DNA from: UBA2108 sp002713215
GTDB lineage: Bacteria > Bacteroidota > Bacteroidia > Flavobacteriales_G > Salibacteraceae
Length of the DNA stretch: 64,000 nucleotides
Direction: 5' to 3'
Assembly (NCBI GenBank): GCA_937891015.1
Contig: CALAPY010000032.1
Span: 15,767-79,766 of the forward strand
Below are positions 1-7,662 of this stretch, in pieces (position 1 is the first letter of the stretch; each line of letters begins with the position of its first letter). Below the pieces are notes generated by a model. That model was not told the origin of the DNA. It was given only the letters and a program-made list of their open reading frames with translations, and made no database searches. The position numbers and the translations under genes are program-made.

Positions 1-200
1 TAATAAAGTGGCGGCTGATAACATTCGAAACATTGATCTGCCCCTGGCTTGGTGCCTGAATCCAGCCATAGTTTAATCGGTTCGTAATGATTATCGAAGG
101 CAATGCTTGCATCAGTAAACCAATACAACATAAACCTCAACCCTATTCCAATAGCGATAATAACGAATGCCCATGTATTGATTTTGCGGTGTATTTTCAA
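1..200 (-). CDS. Membrane glycosyltransferase, GT39/PMT-like, N-terminal part only
   Basis: Reading leftward from 200, an open frame of 66 codons runs off the left edge. It begins at a TTG (198-200); an in-frame TAA lies at 213-215, and no other usual start codon lies between. The first residues are basic and are followed by a hydrophobic stretch that reads as a first membrane segment. Next come an acidic/His loop (Asp-Asn-His-Tyr-Glu) and the segment CFECYQPPLYY. A Pro-Pro-Leu-Tyr-Tyr element in the first periplasmic loop is common in membrane C-type transferases that use polyprenyl-phosphate sugars; the intact gene at 6259 has a similar SPPLYY. The two cysteines flanking Phe-Glu are a local peculiarity. 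The gene is divergent from the O-acetyltransferase at 347. Family assignment is by motif only. Confidence 0.6.
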   Translation of the reverse strand, partial: MKIHRKINTWAFVIIAIGIGLRFMLYWFTDASIAFDNHYEPIKLWLDSGTKPGADQCFECYQPPLY

Positions 201-346
201 TTTACCAAGCTTTTAATCTGGTCATCGTGCCAAAAATAGACTTTTGTAATTCTAAACTCCCGCACTACGTGGCATCGGACAGTTAATACATAAAGTACCT
301 TCGACAACATGCGCAGTGTGTAACTTTCTTCATTTATTTTGCGGCC

Positions 347-1753
347 ATGGTTTTTAGCTCCAACATTTTTATTTTTTGGTTCCTACCAATCGTATTATTC
401 CTCTATTACCTGTCGCCAGGTCTAAGGTTGAAGAATGTTATTCTTCTTTTGGTTAGCCTCTTCTTTTATTTCTGGGGTGAAGCGGAATTGGTTTTCCTTA
501 TGATCTTCTCCTGCCTGATGAATTACGCAGTAGGATTGTGGATTGATAGAAGTCCTTCAAAAAAGTGGCCTCTTGGTATAGGAATCTTCTTAAACCTCTC
601 CCTCCTCTCCTATTTTAAGTACGCTGATTTCTTTATCACCAATGTAAACCGATTTTTACCGGATGCACATGATTTAGACTTCCTTCACATTGCGCTTCCC
701 ATTGGCATTTCCTTCTTTACCTTTCAAAGCATGTCTTACCTAGTAGATCTGTATCGGGGTGATGTACAGGTGCAAAAGGACCCCATAAAGCTGAGTTTGT
801 ACATCTCACTCTTCCCACAATTGGTTGCGGGACCCATTGTTCGATACCATGATATTGCCAAGGACATAATAGAACGAAACCACTCCCTGGAATTATTCAA
901 TAGTGGAGTAAGGCGCTTCATTATTGGGTTGGCTAAAAAGGTACTCATCGCTAATGTAATGGCATTGTTGGCCGATGAAATCATGAATCGACCACCTGAT
1001 GAATTAACTCAAGGTATTGCGTGGATTGGAATTACGGCCTATACCCTACAGATTTACTACGATTTTTCCGGGTATTCGGATATGGCAATTGGATTGGGAA
1101 GAATGTTTGGCTTTCGGTTCCTGGAAAATTTCAATTTCCCGTACATCGCTAAAAGCATTCAGGATTTCTGGAGAAGGTGGCACATTTCACTTTCGACCTG
1201 GTTTCGCGACTACCTGTATATTCCACTAGGTGGAAACAGAGGCAGCTCCAGTCGTGTTTATTTTAATCTGGTTGTAGTATTTCTACTCACCGGACTGTGG
1301 CACGGAGCCAGTTGGAGCTTTGTAGTATGGGGTCTTTTCCATGGCATGTTCCTTATCATTGAAAGGCTTGGGGTCAAAAATATCCTGAGCAAGATCGGTC
1401 CATTGAGCCATGTATATACCTTGTTGGTAGTAATGATTGCCTGGGTTTTCTTCCGCATTGAAGATATAGGAACCGCCTTTGACTACCTTGGGGTAATGGC
1501 TATGGGAAGTGCGAGCGTTGACATTCCTTTTCGCCCCAACAACGAACAACTTTTTATCCTCAGTGTAGGAATTTTCTTTGCATTAAATGGAGTGAGCCTA
1601 TTTAAGTTGGTCGATCAAAAGTTGCTTCAATTAAGTCGCTTTCCCAAATTTTTAGAGATTGCTGCAAGCACCGGACTTCTTCTACTCTTTTTCTTCTGCA
1701 TAATGGCGCTTTCGTCAAATGCCTATAACCCATTCATTTACTATAGGTTTTGA
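347..1753 (+). CDS. MBOAT-family O-acetyltransferase (AlgI/DltB-like)
   Basis: This 468-aa polytopic membrane protein has the hallmarks of the MBOAT family, which moves acyl groups across the membrane onto cell-surface polymers. Visible motifs are GISFFTFQSMSYLVD (about residues 120-135), the DFWRRWHISLSTWFRDYLY block (about 273-291), IPLGGNR, and LWHGASW with the presumed catalytic His near residue 319. The length is normal for AlgI. The ATG at 347 sits directly after the hydrophilic upstream DNA and starts with a hydrophobic segment. It overlaps the next gene by 4 nt, and that gene and the one after it are AlgJ/AlgX-like. The three therefore form an exopolysaccharide O-acetylation module. 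The polymer is unknown; alginate is not implied because no alginate synthase is seen. Confidence 0.93.
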   Translation: MVFSSNIFIFWFLPIVLFLYYLSPGLRLKNVILLLVSLFFYFWGEAELVFLMIFSCLMNYAVGLWIDRSPSKKWPLGIGIFLNLSLLSYFKYADFFITNVNRFLPDAHDLDFLHIALPIGISFFTFQSMSYLVDLYRGDVQVQKDPIKLSLYISLFPQLVAGPIVRYHDIAKDIIERNHSLELFNSGVRRFIIGLAKKVLIANVMALLADEIMNRPPDELTQGIAWIGITAYTLQIYYDFSGYSDMAIGLGRMFGFRFLENFNFPYIAKSIQDFWRRWHISLSTWFRDYLYIPLGGNRGSSSRVYFNLVVVFLLTGLWHGASWSFVVWGLFHGMFLIIERLGVKNILSKIGPLSHVYTLLVVMIAWVFFRIEDIGTAFDYLGVMAMGSASVDIPFRPNNEQLFILSVGIFFALNGVSLFKLVDQKLLQLSRFPKFLEIAASTGLLLLFFFCIMALSSNAYNPFIYYRF

Positions 1754-3441
1754 AAAAGATAGCGCTCCTCGTACCGGTTTTTATCGCAACCTTCGTTTTA
1801 TTCTCGTCGTTCCATTATTACTGGTTTGTACCGAAAATAACCACCGTATCCTACACCATTGAAAGTGATGTGGTAGATACCGTTGAAGTGTTTTACAACC
1901 TGGGAAAGGGTTGGTCGAAGGAGTGGAAGGAAAAAGCCTTCAATCAGGTTGGTCAAAGCAACTTTCACGAATTTGAATTTAACCTGAACAAATTCCCTGA
2001 CCAGATCCGATTGGATTTTTGGACCGAAAAAGACACGGTACTACTTAGCAACGTTAATATTTCGAACAATGCTAAAAATGAGTTTGATCTCAAAAAAAGC
2101 TATAGCCGATCCATCGATATGGAAAGCATTCAGTTTTTACCCGATAATGGCATGCGATTAATTACTAAGAATGGAGACCCATTTATTGAATTTAATACAC
2201 ATGCAACCAATCGATTCAGTCAGCGGTTCGAGAACCTTTCTGCTATTAACTTAATTGTTATAAGTAGCCTCTCGCTGTTAATCTGCTTCATCCTTTTCAG
2301 GCTCAATTTTACTCATTTTATGAAGCATCACTTTTTCTTACTAAGCTTTATTCTGATCATCTCACTTGCCCCTCTCAATCAGATTTCACGCTTTATACCC
2401 AAGGTTGAAAGTTTGGAAAACAGAAAACTGGCATCCCTTCCTAACAGCGATGAAATTGATGTTTATATCACTCAATTGGAGGCCTATTTAAAAGATCAAT
2501 TTGCCTTAAAACCAGTGCTTACATTTTTTGACTCCTGGCTAAAAATCAAATTATTTGAAACCAGTTCGCAACCCAACATCACTTTGGTCGGTGAAGATGG
2601 TTATATGTTTCCTGTGGTACTTGAAATTCTTAAAGATTACAAGCACCAGGTTCAGTTTATTCCAGAAGGGCTGGCGAGTGTTAAAAATAACCTGGAAGAA
2701 CGACGAGACTGGCTAAAAAAGAGGGGAATTCCCTTTATTGTAGTTATTCCTCCAAACAAACAGACCATTTATCCAGAGAAAATGCCCAAGGAATATATCC
2801 GCGGTCAGCATCAAGGCCGTCTGGATCAACTATTGAACTACCTGGTGAAAAACGCCGAAATTGATATCATTGATTTAAGACCGGTATTGAAGGCTAAAAA
2901 AGAAATAAAAGAAAGTCCCATTTTCTACCGATACGATATGCATTGGAACAACCTGGGTGGATTCTACGGTTATCGGTCCTTAATGAATAAAGCTGCTGAG
3001 TATTACCCTGAATTAAAACCTTACAATTTTGCCGATTTTGATACCAGTACCAGTTATTACCCGGATGGCGATTTAGCCAGTTCCTTACTTTTACAGGACA
3101 TTTATAAGAAACGAGAGATCGAATTCGAGCCTTTGTTTCCTCTAAAAAAAGAAGAAGCAACTTATTACAGAGGACTAATCAACGGGACACAATTCGCCGT
3201 TGAAGGAAAAAAACTCAAGTTGGTTATGTTTCATGATTCTTACGGAGTAAATATTAATCCATTTATCAGCAATCATTTTGCTAAATCGGTATTCATATGG
3301 GATCATAATTTCGATTCTGAATTGATAGAAATAGAAAAGCCGGACCTTGTTATTCACGAAATATCAGAGCTTTTTATACTTCACCTGCTCAATGTTAATG
3401 CATTGGAAGTTAGTCAGGAAGTGAAGAGTTATAAACCATAA
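1750..3441 (+). CDS. AlgJ/AlgX-like SGNH-type O-acetyltransferase partner with extra N-terminal domain
   Basis: The protein has 563 aa and starts at TTG 1750, overlapping the MBOAT stop by 4 nt. One membrane segment lies at about residues 5-25. A beta-rich periplasmic segment follows (about 30-150), then one or two hydrophobic helices (about 160-215). The C-terminal catalytic domain carries Asp396-x-His398-Trp (YDMHWN) and a Ser near 497 in FHDSYG. Asp-x-His plus Ser is the triad of AlgJ/AlgX-type acetyltransferases, which take the acetyl group from an MBOAT partner and place it on the polysaccharide in the periplasm. The extra N-terminal domain makes it longer than AlgJ and its role is unknown. 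Confidence 0.85.
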   Translation: MKKIALLVPVFIATFVLFSSFHYYWFVPKITTVSYTIESDVVDTVEVFYNLGKGWSKEWKEKAFNQVGQSNFHEFEFNLNKFPDQIRLDFWTEKDTVLLSNVNISNNAKNEFDLKKSYSRSIDMESIQFLPDNGMRLITKNGDPFIEFNTHATNRFSQRFENLSAINLIVISSLSLLICFILFRLNFTHFMKHHFFLLSFILIISLAPLNQISRFIPKVESLENRKLASLPNSDEIDVYITQLEAYLKDQFALKPVLTFFDSWLKIKLFETSSQPNITLVGEDGYMFPVVLEILKDYKHQVQFIPEGLASVKNNLEERRDWLKKRGIPFIVVIPPNKQTIYPEKMPKEYIRGQHQGRLDQLLNYLVKNAEIDIIDLRPVLKAKKEIKESPIFYRYDMHWNNLGGFYGYRSLMNKAAEYYPELKPYNFADFDTSTSYYPDGDLASSLLLQDIYKKREIEFEPLFPLKKEEATYYRGLINGTQFAVEGKKLKLVMFHDSYGVNINPFISNHFAKSVFIWDHNFDSELIEIEKPDLVIHEISELFILHLLNVNALEVSQEVKSYKP

Positions 3442-4571
3442 TGCGCGTAGGACAAGCCATATTGTCCCTGGGATTTACATTACTCATCACCTCCTTTTTA
3501 TGGACAATTCTCATTCGAGGTGAACGAAACGAGCTGATTACGGAAAACAGGAAGGCTCAAAAACTACCATTACACGATACCAATTTCAGGGCACTGGCTC
3601 CCCAATACGAGAATTACGTCAATGACCAAATGCCGTTAAGAAATCGACTGGTAAAGTTTAAAAGCTTAATTAGCCTCAATTGGTTTTCGTCGTCACCCTT
3701 TCCCAAAAAAGTAATACTGGGAAAGGACAATTGGCTTTTCTATAATGAAGAGAACAACATAGAAACTTATCGGGGAGATCAATTGTACACAACAGAGGAA
3801 CTTCAGCAATTAGGAAAAATACTGGAAGAAAAAAGGAATTGGTTGGGGCAGTTCAATATCGACTTCTATTTAATGATTAACCCTTCAAAACCTGAGATCT
3901 ATGAAGAAATGTTGCCTTCCTATCTCCAGAGAAACCCTGAAAACAGAGGAAAATGTGGGCAGGTTGTTGACTACTTAAACGCAAATACTGGTGTTACTCT
4001 GGTACATGCAAAAGAGAATTTATTAAACGCAAAAAAGAATAGACAAGTCTACTATTCATATGATTCTCACTGGAATACGTTTGGTGCTCGGGTAGCTTAT
4101 GCGGAACTGATTGACGCCATTCGCATAAAACACCCAATAATCCCACCTCCAATGAGAGTAAGCGATATAGAATACCATGAGGAATTATCGGACAATTTTG
4201 ACCTCTACAAGATGCTTAATTTGCCTGGTTATACCTCTACCATGAGAAGTACTCCAACAAAAATGAAATACGCAAGTGCCGTTAAAATTGATAAGAAAGA
4301 TTACGCAGGAGTGAGTATTTCGCCCAGTGAGTTCTATGAGCAGCAGTCTTCTGAACTCCCTAAAATGCTAATGTTTAGGGATTCCTATGGTGATGATCTT
4401 ATCCCCTATCTGAATTGTCACTTTTCCAGGACAACCTATATCAGAAGCCCCTTGTTTTTTCCAAACGTAATTAAAGCTGAAAACCCGGATATTGTAATTC
4501 TGGAAGTAACAGAAAGGTTTATTAGCGACTTGTTTATTGCTAACCATCCAACCATCAGCAATCAAAGCTGA
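3441..4571 (+). CDS. AlgJ/AlgX-like SGNH-type O-acetyltransferase, second copy
   Basis: The ATG shares its A with the upstream TAA stop (TAATG), a translational-coupling arrangement. The 376-aa protein has one N-terminal membrane anchor (about residues 5-25) and a periplasmic catalytic domain. Visible catalytic residues are Asp208 and His210 in YDSHWN and Ser315 in FRDSYG. It is a shorter relative of the preceding protein without that protein's N-terminal sandwich. Two such enzymes behind one MBOAT suggest acetylation at two positions or a donor-acceptor relay, which is inference. The stop lies 5 nt from the end of the convergent gene at 4577. Confidence 0.85.
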   Translation: MRVGQAILSLGFTLLITSFLWTILIRGERNELITENRKAQKLPLHDTNFRALAPQYENYVNDQMPLRNRLVKFKSLISLNWFSSSPFPKKVILGKDNWLFYNEENNIETYRGDQLYTTEELQQLGKILEEKRNWLGQFNIDFYLMINPSKPEIYEEMLPSYLQRNPENRGKCGQVVDYLNANTGVTLVHAKENLLNAKKNRQVYYSYDSHWNTFGARVAYAELIDAIRIKHPIIPPPMRVSDIEYHEELSDNFDLYKMLNLPGYTSTMRSTPTKMKYASAVKIDKKDYAGVSISPSEFYEQQSSELPKMLMFRDSYGDDLIPYLNCHFSRTTYIRSPLFFPNVIKAENPDIVILEVTERFISDLFIANHPTISNQS

Positions 4572-4576
4572 TTTGG

Positions 4577-6145
4577 CTAATTACTATTTCGATAAATCGA
4601 TAGAATATCTACTCCAGACCTTTCTATTTTGTAGGTTTCAGGCAGATTGTATGGAAATGTATTTCCCACCCGTAGCTGATTCCAAACCTGCCCATCAATG
4701 GTTTCGAAATGGCAATAGTTGGTGACAATAAAATCTGCCTGTTGAATATCCGGTGTTAGCCTGTTACCGTCTTTATACGCCTCATTTGAAAGCTCATAAT
4801 TCAGCTTTCCGGGCTTGTCCGAGACCCAAACATTTGCCTTCTTCCCGGTTTGTTTTGCTTCCAGCCAGTTAAACGCTTCTTTAAAGGATAATCCCCAATA
4901 ATCGACCTCGTAGTTGATTGAAGGTCGTTCAACCGTAGAGTTGAAATAACAATGCGAATAAGGAAAAAAGGAATACAACAAGTAAATGGAATAAGTCGAA
5001 ACCAGAAAGGCTATCCCCTTGTTAATTCCAAGAGAAGTACGAAGCATTTTGAGTATTTGTCCTAATGAAAAAACTCCCGGTAATATTAAAAAGGGCCATA
5101 TGAACTGGAAATGCCGCCAACCGTTGTAAAGAACTGGAGAAAAGACTATTACACTAAAAAAAGCAAGTAAGGTAATGGTCCATGAAACGCCCAATAAATT
5201 TAAAATACCATCTGGCTTTTTGCCGAAGAGCATAAAAGGAGACAGGATCAATAGGCCTAATAGAACAAGCGAGTGAATTGGGGTGGTGATAAAAATGAAT
5301 TTGGGCAGATAATACCAGGGCAGCTCATTGGCAACGTAATACGTACCTTCAAAAAAAGTTAGATTAGGCTGTTTAGCGACAGACAAGGCCTTTATTTTAT
5401 CAATAATGATGAATGGATTGTCCCACAAGAATGGCCAGAACAAATAGGTGGAAAAGAGAAATAAGGTACCAAACAACAATAACTGCAAGTACAAAACTTT
5501 AAATTCGGAAGATCTTAAACGCGATACAGCCACATGCCCAACCAGGTAAAGCGGAAATACAGCGCCGATCATTCTTATATCAGTAATTAGGGCTGAAAGA
5601 ATAGAAAAAATTGCCAGGTCAATCCAGTTCCTTCTTTCCAAATACCTCAGCAGGTAATAAGAATTAACGACAAACAGGTACATCAGTACCGTATCCTTTG
5701 AATTGAAAAAGGAATGACCAAATATTCGAGGGTGCAATGAAATAGCTACAATTCCTATCAGGATTTGCCAGGTCTTAAACTCAACCAGTTTCATTAGTTT
5801 AATCAGGTAGAAAATACCCAGTACACAAATAGCATAACCAACAAAATGCCTAAGCCAGATTACACCAGCTAAATCCTTTGGGTTCAACAATTTTTCAATC
5901 CCTAAAATAAAAAGCTGAATGATGGGCCCATGTTCATCTACATTGCCCTGAAAAATTTGACCCTTGGAATACTCTCCGGTAAAGAAGGACTGAATCCAGT
6001 TTAAATTTCTTACCGCATTTTCTCTTAAGTAATACTCGTCCCAGGGCACACCAAATTCTCCAACCAGTGCAACACCTACCAGCATAAATAGGGAAGCCAA
6101 CAGGTATTCCAAATGATTTATTATCCAGCCTTTAATTAACTCCAT
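4577..6145 (-). CDS. Polytopic membrane glycosyltransferase, GT39/ArnT-like
   Basis: This is a 522-aa protein with about 10-12 hydrophobic segments. After the first membrane helix comes a loop with Trp-Asp-Glu (PWDEYY, about residues 35-40), the acidic position expected for catalysis in GT39/GT83-type enzymes that take sugars from polyprenyl phosphate. A second feature is HPRIFGHSFFNSKDTV (about 128-143), typical of a bacterial subset of this family. The C-terminal 100 residues are soluble and probably periplasmic. It is convergent with the O-acetyltransferase module and divergent from another GT39-like gene at 6259. The likely role is adding a sugar to a lipid-linked or surface glycan on the outer face of the inner membrane. 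The substrate cannot be told. Confidence 0.75.
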   Translation of the reverse strand: MELIKGWIINHLEYLLASLFMLVGVALVGEFGVPWDEYYLRENAVRNLNWIQSFFTGEYSKGQIFQGNVDEHGPIIQLFILGIEKLLNPKDLAGVIWLRHFVGYAICVLGIFYLIKLMKLVEFKTWQILIGIVAISLHPRIFGHSFFNSKDTVLMYLFVVNSYYLLRYLERRNWIDLAIFSILSALITDIRMIGAVFPLYLVGHVAVSRLRSSEFKVLYLQLLLFGTLFLFSTYLFWPFLWDNPFIIIDKIKALSVAKQPNLTFFEGTYYVANELPWYYLPKFIFITTPIHSLVLLGLLILSPFMLFGKKPDGILNLLGVSWTITLLAFFSVIVFSPVLYNGWRHFQFIWPFLILPGVFSLGQILKMLRTSLGINKGIAFLVSTYSIYLLYSFFPYSHCYFNSTVERPSINYEVDYWGLSFKEAFNWLEAKQTGKKANVWVSDKPGKLNYELSNEAYKDGNRLTPDIQQADFIVTNYCHFETIDGQVWNQLRVGNTFPYNLPETYKIERSGVDILSIYRNSN

Positions 6146-6258
6146 TTCGTGGCTTTATGCTTCGAAGCTATCACAACTAATATCATAGACCATTTATTAA
6201 TGACAAGAACAAATAATTCATTTGAAGGATATTATATTCGGCAACTGAAAACAACTGA

Positions 6259-7662
6259 GTGAATAATAAAACACAAACCTATTTATTGTTTCTTATTTCC
6301 ATCCTATTTGGGATGAAACTGTTTTTCTGGTCTTCAATATTCCCCTTCTATGGCAATGTGGATGAAAAAGCGCATTTCGACCTGATTACCAAATATGGAA
6401 ATGGTGAAAAATACTTGAAAATACCACTTCCCTATTCAAAGGATGCAGTAGACCTTATTTCCAACTATCAATCGGATGAGTATTTAAGAAGGGTTGATTC
6501 TGGTACCGAATACGATCTTCTTCTGGATTTTATTTACCCGCCAAAACAGGAGGATGCCCGTCTTTTTGTCCAGTCACTTAAGAATTACCAAAACAATTCG
6601 CCACCATTATACTATTGGATTACAGGAGCTTACTATTGGTTAGCAGGTATCAATTCGGAATCGTCCATTGATGCATTGTATTCGCTCCGTTGGTTTTCAT
6701 CTGGAATTTCCCTGCTATTCTTTGTCTGTTTTGTATGGTTTTTAAAGCGTAATATGGGCACAACCGCAGCCCTTTCGGCATCCATATTGCTCCTGTGTTT
6801 TCCTCAACCGGTTTACTATTTTTTAAATAACGACGTCTTGTCATTGCCACTAATCACCTTCGCTATTTTATTGAGCTGGAACTCCAAACGAAATCATGTG
6901 ATATTGAGCTCAATTCTCATGGGATTGGCCGTTTGGAATAAACTTTCAAACCTGGCACTCGTTGCGATTCCTCCAATAATTTACTTACTCTCCAAAGAGA
7001 ACAAGCAACAAAAATTCAAGACCATATTTTCTTACTCTATCGTTCTGGGGATTATCATTCTTCCATTGTTTCTTTGGAATTATAACAGCACTGGTACATT
7101 TACTGCTAATGCTGAAAAAATCAGCATTCTTAAATGGGGCGAAAATAGCTTTGAGGATATGTTGAATCACCCAATAAGAACCTGGGAGGGGCTTAAACAT
7201 TTCCTCTGGTTTCCTATCCTTTCTTTGATGCGTGGAGAAGTAACCTGGAGACTCTACCCTATTATTCCGGAATGGATGGATTACTTAATTGTTGTGTTGG
7301 TAATACTCAGCTTATTATACCTGGCCTGGAAGAGAAAAAGTCAGGCAAAACTCTTGCAAAGCACCTATTTGGCTACCCTGTTTGCATTTTCTTTCCTCAC
7401 CTATCTGTCCCTTGTATTTGATTACACCGAAAGTGTGTATCCCAGTGCGAAATATCCGTTTTTTACTTCGGGAAGAATACTCATCGGTATTTTCCCGTTT
7501 TTTATCCTGGCCATTAACGAAATGATAATGGGTATTGGAAAAAAACTAAATATTTCCCCAATCTACTTTAGTATCGCTTTGGGTCTGGTTTTCATTATTA
7601 CCGAATATCATTTTCGGAAGATGTTTATTTACTCACCAATAAACTTCTTCGGCATTTTATGA
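6259..7662 (+). CDS. Polytopic membrane glycosyltransferase, GT39/PMT-like
   Basis: The 467-aa protein starts at GTG 6259; no in-frame ATG exists near the hydrophobic N-terminus. The first periplasmic loop carries Asp-Glu-Lys-Ala-His (about residues 35-39) and then NNSPPLYYWITGAYYWLAG (about 114-132), the Pro-Pro-Leu-Tyr-Tyr element shared with the partial gene at the left edge. Ten or more hydrophobic segments follow. This fits an enzyme that uses polyprenyl-phosphate sugars. A near-consensus -7 box (TATATTCG, one mismatch) lies at 6233-6240. Its last 6 nt overlap the convergent gene ending at 7657. The acceptor glycan is unknown. Confidence 0.72.
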   Translation: MNNKTQTYLLFLISILFGMKLFFWSSIFPFYGNVDEKAHFDLITKYGNGEKYLKIPLPYSKDAVDLISNYQSDEYLRRVDSGTEYDLLLDFIYPPKQEDARLFVQSLKNYQNNSPPLYYWITGAYYWLAGINSESSIDALYSLRWFSSGISLLFFVCFVWFLKRNMGTTAALSASILLLCFPQPVYYFLNNDVLSLPLITFAILLSWNSKRNHVILSSILMGLAVWNKLSNLALVAIPPIIYLLSKENKQQKFKTIFSYSIVLGIIILPLFLWNYNSTGTFTANAEKISILKWGENSFEDMLNHPIRTWEGLKHFLWFPILSLMRGEVTWRLYPIIPEWMDYLIVVLVILSLLYLAWKRKSQAKLLQSTYLATLFAFSFLTYLSLVFDYTESVYPSAKYPFFTSGRILIGIFPFFILAINEMIMGIGKKLNISPIYFSIALGLVFIITEYHFRKMFIYSPINFFGIL

